NCBI GenBank assembly: GCA_945862245.1
Contig: CAMAXN010000002.1
Coordinates: 1-64,000, forward strand
Length of the DNA stretch: 64,000 bases
Origin: Prosthecobacter debontii
GTDB taxonomy: Bacteria > Verrucomicrobiota > Verrucomicrobiia > Verrucomicrobiales > Akkermansiaceae
Direction: 5' to 3'
A program made the position numbers and the translations under genes. Shown one piece after another: positions 35,297 through 43,736 of this stretch. Numbering within the stretch: the first letter of the stretch is position 1; each line of letters starts with the position of its first letter. The notes under the pieces were generated by a model, which made no database searches, was not told the origin of the DNA, and saw nothing but the letters and a program-made list of their open reading frames with translations.

Positions 35297-35812
35297 TCAA
35301 AAATCCTCTTCTTCCTCGCCCGGCACAGGTGGGATGAGATCATCCCTCTCTAACAGTCGCTGAAGATCGAGATCCGCGATAAGATCAGCGGGCGTGCTCC
35401 TGACTGTAGATACGTAGGGTACGATGCGATCCAGCTCCGCGATCGCGCAATGCACCATGGAGACCACAATATCCGCATCAAACCTCTCGCGCTCGAAGAG
35501 ATTCGTCACTCGAAAGACCAGTATCTCGCGGTCAATATCGTATTCGAAACCGCCGAGCGTGAGCTGCTTGTTTGCGCGCATCAGCAACTCCAGTAAAGCA
35601 GGCATCTGTGGCTCGGCGATGAACATCGGGCTTTCGGAAACAATGCTGAGCGCGTTGAGTTCCGCGAAAGCTTGAGCGACAATATCTACTCGCGTGTGAT
35701 GCGCCTCGAAACCGGCGCGCAGTACATCACGCCCTTCGACGAGTTCGGCATGCCAGCCGTTTTTTCCGAACACTTCCTCTACGGATAAAATCTGCCTCGA
35801 ATGTGGTCTCAT
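35297..35812 (-). CDS. YbjN-domain-like protein
   Basis: A 171-residue cytoplasmic protein. The central part (LLELLMRANKQLTLGGFEYDIDREILVFRVTNLFERERFDADIVVSMVHCAIAELDRIVPYV) matches the YbjN/type-III-chaperone-like fold pattern. The tail is acidic (PGEEEEDF). YbjN proteins affect motility and stress in E. coli by unclear means; no specific role is assigned. Probably its own transcript, convergent with pntB. Confidence 0.7.
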   Translation of the reverse strand: MRPHSRQILSVEEVFGKNGWHAELVEGRDVLRAGFEAHHTRVDIVAQAFAELNALSIVSESPMFIAEPQMPALLELLMRANKQLTLGGFEYDIDREILVFRVTNLFERERFDADIVVSMVHCAIAELDRIVPYVSTVRSTPADLIADLDLQRLLERDDLIPPVPGEEEEDF

Positions 35813-35863
35813 AACCGTGTCTTGCGCCCTGACCTTTGAAGTTTAAAGTCTAAAATACAAAGT

Positions 35864-36316
35864 TTACCGATTGACCCGCCCTAGCACCGCCTTTGCAAGC
35901 ATGCTCCTGCTTTTTTTGCCCACGGGGCGCAACGAGAGATGCATCCCCGCCGTCCTCTCCGAGTTGAAATGGAGGGTCAACCACATACCCACTACCTCGG
36001 CAGCGTTAATTTCCTGCCAGAAAACCATCTGCATACCCTTCGATGGGCGGAAGAATGGAAACACCTCCAGCCCCAACGGTGTAAGGATTAGGTAGGCGTG
36101 CCTTGTGAGATGCCGGGCTAAAATGAAAAGCCCGGTGGCGGTTGCCAAAAACGGAATTGCCCACACAGAATGAGGAATCGAGGGATTGATCGCGCGGTAA
36201 TATCCCGTCGCGAGCAACGTCACCCCGATACCAATCATCACTGCCCCAGCGACACAAAAGCCCGCCGCCTGCCCCGAGCGGGTGAACCTTAATTCCTTAT
36301 GCGGTTCCGCAACCAT
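35864..36316 (-). CDS. membrane protein with PH-like C-terminal domain
   Basis: A 150-residue protein with two transmembrane helices (about 20-40 and 50-66), followed by a soluble beta-rich part (YLILTPLGLEVFPFFRPSKGMQMVFWQEINAAEVVGMWLTLHFNSE) that resembles bacterial PH domains. Function unknown. It is followed, 51 bases later, by the YbjN-like gene and preceded 18 bases upstream by a small membrane protein, all on the minus strand. Confidence 0.6.
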   Translation of the reverse strand: MVAEPHKELRFTRSGQAAGFCVAGAVMIGIGVTLLATGYYRAINPSIPHSVWAIPFLATATGLFILARHLTRHAYLILTPLGLEVFPFFRPSKGMQMVFWQEINAAEVVGMWLTLHFNSERTAGMHLSLRPVGKKSRSMLAKAVLGRVNR

Positions 36317-36334
36317 CTACTTGTAAATTTTCAA

Positions 36335-36643
36335 TCAATACAGTTCCGTGCGATCCGTAGGCTCGGCCTTCGTCTCGATCGTGACGAACTCATCTTCCGC
36401 CTTGTGCCGCCGCCATGTGTTTAAACTAACCACTATCAGGAATCCAAGAATAACGAACGATGCCTCCATGAAAAACGGCGTCGACATGATACCCACGATT
36501 TTGCCAACCGTCTCCCCCAGTAGCCCCGGAATATCACGCCAAAACAGCAGCAGCGAAATCACTACCAACGCCACCACAAGCAGTATCGCGCCTCCCACCA
36601 AAAACTGTCTCCACCTATTCTCCGTCGATTGTTGCTTTGCCAT
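36335..36643 (-). CDS. small two-helix membrane protein
   Basis: A 102-residue protein: a basic N-terminus (MAKQQSTENRWRQ), one helix (FLVGGAILLVVALVVISLLLFW), an amphipathic middle, a second helix (FMEASFVILGFLIVVSLNTWR) and an acidic tail. No recognised family. Spacing of 18 bases to the next gene suggests co-transcription. Confidence 0.6.
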   Translation of the reverse strand: MAKQQSTENRWRQFLVGGAILLVVALVVISLLLFWRDIPGLLGETVGKIVGIMSTPFFMEASFVILGFLIVVSLNTWRRHKAEDEFVTIETKAEPTDRTELY

Positions 36644-36846
36644 GCTTAGAAACTAGCCGCCCCACCGGCCAACTCAAACCCGAATCACTTCATAAAGAAT
36701 ATTTCGAAATACATAATTATTTGAAAGATAAGAAGAGCCGCCTAACATAAAATCACATAACACTATGCAGCTTGTTCTGCCATCGTCTCAGCACGAGCAC
36801 GGGTTTTGTGCTGTCCCCCAAGCCTTTCCTCACGAATCATTGGTGC

Positions 36847-38400
36847 GTGTCCCGCAACGATTACCATAACCTCGACGATCTACTCCGCCAGGAAATCCTT
36901 CTTGCGCGGGAGCGTGTTTATCACTTCGGGCAGCCGACGCCGTTGGAGCGACTCGCTATTCCCGGCGGTCCGGAAATCTGGGTGAAGCGCGAGGATCTGT
37001 CCCCGATCAAGGCCTATAAATGGCGGGGCGCAGCGAACCGTATGGCTACTCTAACAGAACTTGAGGCGGCTCGCGGGGTCGTCACAGCCTCTGCCGGCAA
37101 CCACGCGCAGGGTGTTGCACTGGCTGCGAAAAAACTTGGCATACGGGCGCGCATTTATATGCCGCGCTCGACCCCTAAGGTGAAACTGGATGCGGTACTC
37201 GCCCACGGCATGGAATACGTTACCATCAACCTCAGCGGCGATAGCTACGATGACACCGTAAAGGCTGCCCGGGAGTATGAGGCGGCGACGAAGGCAGTTT
37301 ACATACACGCCTACGACGACCTCCTGGTCATGGCAGGTCAGGGCACACTCGCAGACGAAATAATCCTATCCGGCCACGGTCCATTCGATGTCGCGTATCT
37401 GCAGATCGGCGGCGGCGGCATGGCGGCGGGCGTTTCCATGTGGCTGAAAACCTACTGGCCCAACATCGAGATCGTCGGCGTAGAAGGTGAAGGTCAAGCC
37501 TCCATGAAAGCCGCCATCGACGCGGGCGAGCCAGTCACACTTAGACAGGTCGATCTGTTTTGCGATGGCACCGCTGTGAAACGCGCAGGCGACCTTCCAT
37601 TCGCAGTCTGCAAGGACAAGCTCGACCGCATTGCCACGGTGAAAAACGCACAAGTGACCTCCGCGATCCGCACGCTTTGGGAAGGCCTGCGCTGCATTTC
37701 CGAGCCTTCGGGCGCGATGGGTCTCGCCGCCGCGCTTGCGGAACAGGATCGCTTAGCAGGGAAAAAAGCGCTGGTTATCCTCTGCGGTGCAAATGTCGAT
37801 TTCCTCCAGCTTGGTCGTATAGCCCAATCCGAAGGCTCCTCAACCCGCGACAGCCGCACCCTGCGCGTACGCATCCCCGAAGTCCCGGGCACCATGCGCA
37901 AGCTGATGGATGATTGCTTTTCTGGCATCGACATTACAGATTTCCAATACGGCAAGACCCACAACGATCTCGCCTGGCCCTCTTTCACACTCGCCTCCGA
38001 ATCCCCGGAAGCGCTAGCCGCCGTTTCGGCGAAACTCGATGCCCTCGACCTTCCTTGGCAGAACATTACCGGCGCGACGGACATCGCCTTCCGCGCAATT
38101 CCCTTTCGCGGCGACCTCCTTTCCCATCCCGTGTTCCTCCGACTCGATTTTTACGAGAGGCCCGGAGCCCTGCATGATTTCATGAAAAAACGCGTCACCG
38201 GCAACGCGAATCTCGCCTACTTCAACTACCGCCAATCCGGCGAGCGCGTCGGCCGCGCCCTCATCGGCTTGGATTTCCCATCTTCCTACGAGCGGGATGC
38301 GTTCCTCATTTCCCTCCCGCAGCAGGGAGAAGGATACCGCCTCTGCGAACCGCTCGATGCGGAAACCTCAGCAAGGCTGGCCTCGTCTATGAAGGGATGA
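36847..38400 (+). CDS. ilvA: biosynthetic threonine ammonia-lyase IlvA
   Basis: A PLP enzyme converting threonine to 2-oxobutanoate, the first step toward isoleucine. The frame is open from a TTG at 36772, but I prefer the GTG at 36847, which gives 517 residues, near the E. coli length. Lys58 (SPIKAYKWRGA) should form the Schiff base. TASAGNHAQGVALAAKKLG and QIGGGGMAAGVSMW are the cofactor-binding loops. The C-terminal third (TLRVRIPEVPGTMRKL.. and VFLRLDFYERPGALHDF) forms two ACT-like regulatory units for isoleucine/valine control. ilvB and ilvN are about 5 kb downstream on the other strand. Confidence 0.92.
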   Translation: MSRNDYHNLDDLLRQEILLARERVYHFGQPTPLERLAIPGGPEIWVKREDLSPIKAYKWRGAANRMATLTELEAARGVVTASAGNHAQGVALAAKKLGIRARIYMPRSTPKVKLDAVLAHGMEYVTINLSGDSYDDTVKAAREYEAATKAVYIHAYDDLLVMAGQGTLADEIILSGHGPFDVAYLQIGGGGMAAGVSMWLKTYWPNIEIVGVEGEGQASMKAAIDAGEPVTLRQVDLFCDGTAVKRAGDLPFAVCKDKLDRIATVKNAQVTSAIRTLWEGLRCISEPSGAMGLAAALAEQDRLAGKKALVILCGANVDFLQLGRIAQSEGSSTRDSRTLRVRIPEVPGTMRKLMDDCFSGIDITDFQYGKTHNDLAWPSFTLASESPEALAAVSAKLDALDLPWQNITGATDIAFRAIPFRGDLLSHPVFLRLDFYERPGALHDFMKKRVTGNANLAYFNYRQSGERVGRALIGLDFPSSYERDAFLISLPQQGEGYRLCEPLDAETSARLASSMKG

Positions 38401-38462
38401 GCTAATATCGCGTTGCAAAAACGACTGATAGCGAGTGAAATACATTAACGTATTCTAAAATC

Positions 38463-39764
38463 ATGGTAAATCGCTGCCGAATAATGATTCATGGCGCTTG
38501 GTTCATGGCGGCGCTAGCTGCTTTCGGCATTGGCTCACTAAGCAAGCTCTCACCGATTTCCAGCGGTAAATCCGAGCCATCCGCCTCCCCCAACAACCGC
38601 CGCACACCAACCGCCACTGCCGATGCTAGTTCTCCTGCGGTCCGCGACCGCTCGCGCCGTCTTCGCGAAACTTCCGACTTTAAAGACAGCCCGCTCACAA
38701 GACTCTTCGGCAGCAAATCCGCTGACGATCTCGATACCCTTGCCTTTAAAGCCCTCCGTGATCCCAGCCAGATCACCCGCCGCCTCGCTTTTTCCAAGCT
38801 CCTCGAAGCCATGACTGTGGAAAACATCGATCAGATCCGCGCCCAACTTGTCGATCTCGGCGCGGAGCCCGATCAGTGGCGGGACTTCAATTACAGCTGG
38901 GGTGCGATAGCAGGCAAAGATGCCTTCGACGCCGCATCCAAGACCAAGGAAAAGGATCTCAATGAGACACTTATCGGCTGGGCAGCGGCAAACCCGAAGG
39001 AAGCTATGGCCGTTCTCGATCAACTGCCTCCGGAACTCGAAAACCAACGCGCCGAACTCACTCGCAGCCTTGTCGCCGGCCTTGCCGACACCAATCGCGC
39101 TCTCGCAGCCGACCTTGTCCTGCGCCTCAGCGGAGAGGGAAACGAGTCCGCTCCGGGTCTTATGGAAATTGTGGCCCGGGAAACCGTCCGCTCAGATGGA
39201 GCTGCTGCCGCCGCCCTTTGGTCCGAGTCACTAACGAACAATTCTCTCAAAAGCGCTGCAATGAGCCTCATATCGGACGAATTTTCCCGCCGCGATCCTG
39301 AAGGCGCCGCGGCATGGGCGCAAACCCATGCCTCCAAGGAATACGCTGGCCGTGCCATCGAGCGCATCGGTGGCCAATGGGCTGGGAAAAATCCGCAGGC
39401 AGCTGTCGACTGGCTCGGGTCCCTTCCCTCCAGCACCGGTCAGACAGCGGGCATGAATGCAGCCTTCAACAATTGGGAAGACAGCGACCCCGTAGCCGCC
39501 AGCAATTATCTTCTATCCATGCCATCCTCGCCCCTACGCGACAACTCGATCAGTGGATTTGCGGACGGCTACGCATGGCAGAACCCCGCTCTCTCGATCA
39601 AATGGGCAGATAGCATCGATAACGCGAAGCTGCGTGAACAAACGATCACACGCGTGGGTCAGATATACTTGCGACAGGACCCTGAGGCCGGCCGCACTTG
39701 GCTCAAAACCAGCAACCTCGACGCGGAGATCAAGCAGAGGATTATCAATAATCCCATCCGCTAA
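38463..39764 (+). CDS. secreted repeat protein of unknown function
   Basis: A 433-residue protein with an N-terminal hydrophobic segment (GAWFMAALAAFGIGSLSKL), a Ser/Pro/Thr-rich linker (residues 30-70) and a helical repeat domain. The repeats show a Trp-Ala pattern at about 35-residue steps (LIGWAAANPKEAM, AALWSESLTNNSLKSA, AAWAQTHASKEYAGRAI, AVDWLGSLPSSTGQ, SIKWADSIDNAKLR). It resembles repeat proteins seen in several Verrucomicrobia. Function unknown; probably an envelope or extracellular scaffold. It follows ilvA by 62 bases. Confidence 0.65.
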   Translation: MVNRCRIMIHGAWFMAALAAFGIGSLSKLSPISSGKSEPSASPNNRRTPTATADASSPAVRDRSRRLRETSDFKDSPLTRLFGSKSADDLDTLAFKALRDPSQITRRLAFSKLLEAMTVENIDQIRAQLVDLGAEPDQWRDFNYSWGAIAGKDAFDAASKTKEKDLNETLIGWAAANPKEAMAVLDQLPPELENQRAELTRSLVAGLADTNRALAADLVLRLSGEGNESAPGLMEIVARETVRSDGAAAAALWSESLTNNSLKSAAMSLISDEFSRRDPEGAAAWAQTHASKEYAGRAIERIGGQWAGKNPQAAVDWLGSLPSSTGQTAGMNAAFNNWEDSDPVAASNYLLSMPSSPLRDNSISGFADGYAWQNPALSIKWADSIDNAKLREQTITRVGQIYLRQDPEAGRTWLKTSNLDAEIKQRIINNPIR

Positions 39765-39782
39765 ATTCGCAGCCGCGAAAAC

Positions 39783-41057
39783 CTAATTCTGGCTGGAATC
39801 ATCCAAGTTGCTGTAAACCTTATCCATCGCCTCGCGCAGTATCCACGCCTTACTCCTTTCACTGCTCTCCCCACGCATATCGGAAAGCGCTTCGGAAAGG
39901 ATGGCACGGGAAGCTTTTGAGGTTTCCGGGAGAGCGCGCACGCTTTCGCAGACAATCTCATAGATCGCCGCACAGGCTGCTTCGTCGCCATCGTTGAAAA
40001 GGGGAACGCCGCGGCTGACCGCCAGTTCGATAAGGCCGGCTGCGGTGAGAGGTTTCTTGCTGCTGTCGGGTGGGAGTAATACCTGGTCGATGACGTGTAT
40101 GACCCCGTTTGAAGTAGGAATATCGGCTTTTAAAAGCTGAGCCGAATTGATGAGCACGCGCCCGTCCTTGAACCCTGCGGCAAGCTTAGTTCCCTGAAGC
40201 GTCTCAGCCTGACCCGCTGCCAGCGCGTCTGCCAAGGTCACTTTCCCTGCGATCACGTGATACTTGAGGATTGCAGCGAGTTTGGCCTTGTTCTCGGGCT
40301 TCAGCAGTTCCTGAACCGTCCCTTCGGGCAGCTTCGCAAAAGCCTCATCCGTTGGAGCGAACACCGTGAGAGGGCCGTCACCGCTGAGCGCTCCTACCAA
40401 ATCCGCAGCGCCTGCCGCAGCAAGTAAGGTATTGAACTGGTCTGCTGCTTTCGCAACATCGACTATGGTCTCTCCACCCTTTTTGGCATCTGCATTATTT
40501 GTAACCGCTTTGATCGATTCAATCTCAAGTTCGAACTTGCCGGCTTTTTCGTCCGCAATCGTGAAACCCAATGATTCGACATCCTCAAGGTTGATCGGTT
40601 CTGACGGCAGCAATCGACCAAATGCCTGCAGTTTGAAATTCTCCAACGGAATCACCGAGTCCTGCCACTCGCCCTCGGAAGTTGGGAAATCAGCGCGGTA
40701 GGAACTTGCCCGCATCTGCTGGCTCACGCGCAATTCGATCCAATACGTCCTGCCGTCTCCCTTCGCCCTGATAGCTAAAGCCTTCATTCCGGAGATATCC
40801 ACCGGCTTTGAAGTGCTGCGAATCGATGCAAATCCACCGTTATTTTCAAGCGAGAGAATGCCCTTGAAAAGAAGAGTGCCGCGATCTGTGAGCTGAAATC
40901 CACCCTTGGATACGCCACCCATCACATCGTCGTTGACGGAAGACCATGCCTTCGCAGAGTCGGCGCCTTTAAAATCAGCCAACACCTTTTCATCCTCTCC
41001 GTTTGTATGCATGGCAGAAAGGAGAACCGGAAAGGCAAATATTCGCATTAAATTCAT
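39783..41057 (-). CDS. CIA30 (complex I intermediate-associated) domain fused to a fasciclin domain
   Basis: A 424-residue protein with an N-terminal signal peptide ([20 protein letters not shown]). Residues about 25-185 form a CIA30-type galactose-binding-like domain ([60 protein letters not shown]). Residues about 195-330 form a fasciclin (FAS1) domain ([47 protein letters not shown]). The last 90 residues are an extra helical region ([29 protein letters not shown]). CIA30 modules help assemble membrane complexes; FAS1 mediates adhesion. The combination suggests an extracellular binding protein. Confidence 0.75.
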   Translation of the reverse strand: MNLMRIFAFPVLLSAMHTNGEDEKVLADFKGADSAKAWSSVNDDVMGGVSKGGFQLTDRGTLLFKGILSLENNGGFASIRSTSKPVDISGMKALAIRAKGDGRTYWIELRVSQQMRASSYRADFPTSEGEWQDSVIPLENFKLQAFGRLLPSEPINLEDVESLGFTIADEKAGKFELEIESIKAVTNNADAKKGGETIVDVAKAADQFNTLLAAAGAADLVGALSGDGPLTVFAPTDEAFAKLPEGTVQELLKPENKAKLAAILKYHVIAGKVTLADALAAGQAETLQGTKLAAGFKDGRVLINSAQLLKADIPTSNGVIHVIDQVLLPPDSSKKPLTAAGLIELAVSRGVPLFNDGDEAACAAIYEIVCESVRALPETSKASRAILSEALSDMRGESSERSKAWILREAMDKVYSNLDDSSQN

Positions 41058-41105
41058 CAGATTATCAATGGGGTTGGGTTGTTATTACAGTGGAGCATTA
41101 GGTTC

Positions 41106-41159
41106 GTTGCATATATCGTATACGCAACACATTACTGTTATAGCAGTTGCAGTACTGCA
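41106..41159. promoter_or_regulatory. dyad sequences upstream of the CIA30-FAS1 gene
   Basis: A 23-base near-perfect dyad (GTTGC..GCAAC ends, 41106-41128) and a 12-base palindrome TGCAGTACTGCA (41148-41159) lie 49-102 bases upstream of the minus-strand start at 41057. Candidate operators or a hairpin in the leader; inference from symmetry only. Confidence 0.35.
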
Positions 41160-41297
41160 GAGTCCTTACCCTATCTATGCTTTAATACCCTCCCTTGCGC
41201 TAGCCTTCCGGATAGCTGTCCGATGCAGGATGCATAAAAAATGATTCGCTACGTGGTCTACCTTGGACAGCCATTCGTTGGATGAAAAAAATCTTGC

Positions 41298-42572
41298 TCA
41301 TTTGCTGGTGGCAGCAAGAAGCGCCTTGAGCCGAATCAGCTCATCGGGATATTCCTCGGAAACATCGGTTTTCTCGAGCGGATCGGATTTCAGATTGTAG
41401 AGCACGGCGATGGAAGGCACACCGGAAAACGATCTGTCAGGCTTCGTGGCGCAGGGGATAATTAGCTTCCACCATCCGTCAATCACCACATCAGCAATCC
41501 GGCTTTTCGCAGGATCGGCGATGTCGGCGATGTCGTGAGTGTAGGCCTCCACGAAAACGGTGTTGCGTGACTTCATCGCGTTGCGGTCTGTGAGATTCAG
41601 TCCGGGGAGGTCACCGGGGTTCTTCGCGTCGGTGATATAAAGTATTGTTTTGGGGAAATCAAGGACATGGGCAAGCGTTACGTCGTCGCGGGCGGGCTCA
41701 ACCCTGCCGGGCCAGCGGACAAACATCGGTGTGCGGATGCCCAATTCATAGGGCGAGAGCTTCGCGCGGTTGCGCATCTGCGCATAGGCGGCATCCCAAC
41801 CGTTGTCAGCGAGGAATAGAATCACGGTTTTTTCCTTGAGGCCGTTCTTTTCCAGATAAGCGTCCATCTCGCCGGTGGTTTCGTCGAGCCAATCAACCAT
41901 CGCGAAATATTTCTCTGCATCTGGTGTTGGCCCCTTGCCCTTGTATTTCGCAAGGCGCTCCGGAGAAGGGTTGTGCGGGGCATGGGGTAGGAAGGGCGCG
42001 TGCCAAATAAAGAACGGTTTCTTCTCCGCCTTCGCGGTTTCGATGAAATCATAGATTGGCTGCATACCCTCGCGCCCGATCTTGAGGCCCGCATCGCCGT
42101 GGCGACCGGCGGTATTCGTCATGCCATGTGTGAAACCGAAATCCTTGTAAGTCCCGTTCCAGAGCTTGCCGGTCTGGAAAGTCAGATAACCCGCATCGGT
42201 CACTGCCTTCGGCAGCATCAGAGAATTTGCGTGCAAGCGTTCCGCGAGCCCCTCGCGCTGGCCGGGCTTCGAGCGGCCGTCGGAAAGGTCGTTGCCTGTA
42301 ATCCCATTTGCACTCGGCATTTTTCCGGTAAGCAAACACGCTAACGTCGGGGAGCAGACCGGCATCACGTATCCGCGCGTGTAGACCAGACTCTCGGCGG
42401 CCATGCGGTCGAGGTGGGGTGTCTTAACGATTTCGTGGCCCATAAAGCCGTAGTCGTTGAAACCGTGGTCGTCCGAAATAATGAGAATGACGTTCGGCTT
42501 CTCAGCCTCGGCGGAAACGGAGGGAATACTCAGCGAAATGAGCAGCGCAAAAGCATTCAATAGTTTTTTCAT
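41298..42572 (-). CDS. secreted sulfatase-like protein with altered FGly motif
   Basis: Taken from ATG 42572 (MKKLLNAFALLISLSIPSVSA, a signal peptide), 424 residues. It is an alkaline-phosphatase-superfamily sulfatase: PNVILIISDDHGFNDYGFMG gives the metal aspartates, and KPFFIWHAPFLPHAPHNPSP and FLADNGWD are the family's later motifs. The catalytic Cys73 sits in VCSPTLACLLTGK. The motif for formylglycine conversion is C-x-P-x-R, and here the Arg is Leu. Cysteine-to-formylglycine conversion may thus fail or use another enzyme. Substrates of such proteins are usually sulfated polysaccharides. No maturase gene is near. Confidence 0.85.
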   Translation of the reverse strand: MKKLLNAFALLISLSIPSVSAEAEKPNVILIISDDHGFNDYGFMGHEIVKTPHLDRMAAESLVYTRGYVMPVCSPTLACLLTGKMPSANGITGNDLSDGRSKPGQREGLAERLHANSLMLPKAVTDAGYLTFQTGKLWNGTYKDFGFTHGMTNTAGRHGDAGLKIGREGMQPIYDFIETAKAEKKPFFIWHAPFLPHAPHNPSPERLAKYKGKGPTPDAEKYFAMVDWLDETTGEMDAYLEKNGLKEKTVILFLADNGWDAAYAQMRNRAKLSPYELGIRTPMFVRWPGRVEPARDDVTLAHVLDFPKTILYITDAKNPGDLPGLNLTDRNAMKSRNTVFVEAYTHDIADIADPAKSRIADVVIDGWWKLIIPCATKPDRSFSGVPSIAVLYNLKSDPLEKTDVSEEYPDELIRLKALLAATSK

Positions 42573-42600
42573 TGATACGAAACTTTCCGAACCGCATAGC

Positions 42601-42790
42601 ACTGTCGAACGAAAATTCTCCATCCGCCTTGCGGCGGAGATCATGGGGAAACTCGCTGTCGCCACCAACGATCTCCATACCCATACCCGGCATCGCGGTG
42701 AAAAAAGGTGATGTCCACCTTACCTCCAAGGGTTGCACATACTTGGCGGAAAAAGTCGCTGAAACCATTACCGCTCGCCTCAAAGCGTAG
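42601..42790 (+). pseudogene. C-terminal relic of an SGNH/GDSL hydrolase
   Basis: Two frames combine: RLAAEIMGKLAVATNDLHTHTRHRGEK, then KGDVHLTSKGCTYLAEKVAETITARLKA. The latter holds the Asp-x-x-His (DVH) catalytic motif of SGNH esterases with the usual L-T-x-x-G tail. The break is in a run of A's (about 42703-42709), where one extra A separates the frames. No N-terminal block with GDS or the other catalytic motifs exists; the sulfatase gene's start lies directly before it. It is a leftover fragment, not an expressed gene. Confidence 0.6.
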
Positions 42791-42840
42791 CCGTGCCGCC
42801 GCCGATTTCACCGTTTACGGCAGGTATCTGCGTGAGTCCT

Positions 42841-42960
42841 TGGACTGCTACAGCCAGCTGTAGCTTTCGGCAATGCAGCCTTGCTGCGAGCCGGACGGCA
42901 TTGGCATCTGGCGGCGCGCACCTTTCTCAGTCCTCCGCCGTAGACAGCAGGCTGTCTCAC
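42841..42960. repeat. MITE-like element (copy 2 of 2)
   Basis: Matches the block at 6665-6786 across its length. The left terminal repeat (42841-42861) is conserved, with one base different from copy 1 (TGCTACAGCCAGCTGTAGC). The right end is degenerate. It lies between the SGNH relic and ilvN, in a 400-base region filled with repeats. Confidence 0.6.
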
Positions 42961-43031
42961 GAAAAGCGGCAGCAGGCTCTGGACTGCTGTGATTCTTCAT
43001 TCACAGCTCTTAAGGACAGCTTTGTTTTGCG

Positions 43032-43151
43032 GGACGACGGGTTGCTACCGGGGTACTTCGTTTTTCCATCACGAACCCAAAAAGCTGCGGATGAGAACCG
43101 CAGCAGTCAAAAGCCTCCTGCGGCATGGATTTGCGCAAGGACTTTTGGCAA
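43032..43151 (+). repeat. 120-base dispersed repeat, copy 1
   Basis: The block at 57324-57443 is the inverse copy of this one, with seven differences in about 119 aligned bases. It contains a dyad GCTGCGGATGAGAACCGCAGC. It has open frames in several directions, but neither copy has a ribosome-binding site or an intact reading frame of its own. Confidence 0.7.
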
Positions 43152-43189
43152 CCAGTCCAGGAGAAATTTTCCCATGGCCTCTTGAGAAA

Positions 43190-43699
43190 TTACGTCTCCT
43201 GTTCCCCGCGGGCCATGACGACCTTGCCGGTGCGCACGGTCTCGATGATCTCGTATTGGGAGAACATAGTGATGGCGGCATCAACCTTTGGGCTGTCGCC
43301 GGTGATCATCACGACCATAGATGAGGGCGTGAGATCGACGGTTTTGCCGCCGAAATGCTCGGTAATCTGGAGTGCGCCTGAACGATCATCGGCAGAGCAC
43401 AGGATCTTGATCAATACCATTTCCTTGGTGACGGAATCATGACTGGTGTGCTCGAAGCAATGGATCACATCGATCAATTTCCCGACCTGCTTGATGATCT
43501 GCTCAAGGCCGGAGGGATCGCCGGTGATGCCGATCGTCATCCGGGAAAAGGACGGGTTGCGGCCTTGGGAGACGACTAGCGAATCGATGTTGAAAGCGCG
43601 GCGTGAGAACACCTGACAGATACGCATGAGGACACCCGGATCGTTCTTCACGAGGATGGAGAGGGTGTGGCCGTTGGGGATAGGATTGGCGTTTGGCAT
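43190..43699 (-). CDS. ilvN: acetolactate synthase small (regulatory) subunit IlvN/IlvH
   Basis: A 169-residue regulatory subunit of acetohydroxyacid synthase. An N-terminal ACT domain (HTLSILVKNDPGVLMRICQVFSRRAFNIDSLVVSQGRNPSFSRMTIGI) binds valine for feedback inhibition. The second half (VLIKILCSADDRSGALQITEHFGGKTVDLTPSSMVVMITGDSPKVDAAI) is the usual C-terminal region. Its start is 37 bases after the ilvB stop on the same strand, so one operon. Confidence 0.95.
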   Translation of the reverse strand: MPNANPIPNGHTLSILVKNDPGVLMRICQVFSRRAFNIDSLVVSQGRNPSFSRMTIGITGDPSGLEQIIKQVGKLIDVIHCFEHTSHDSVTKEMVLIKILCSADDRSGALQITEHFGGKTVDLTPSSMVVMITGDSPKVDAAITMFSQYEIIETVRTGKVVMARGEQET

Positions 43700-43736
43700 A
43701 AACCTTAAATTTTAATTGTTAAACTCGAAGTTTGGA

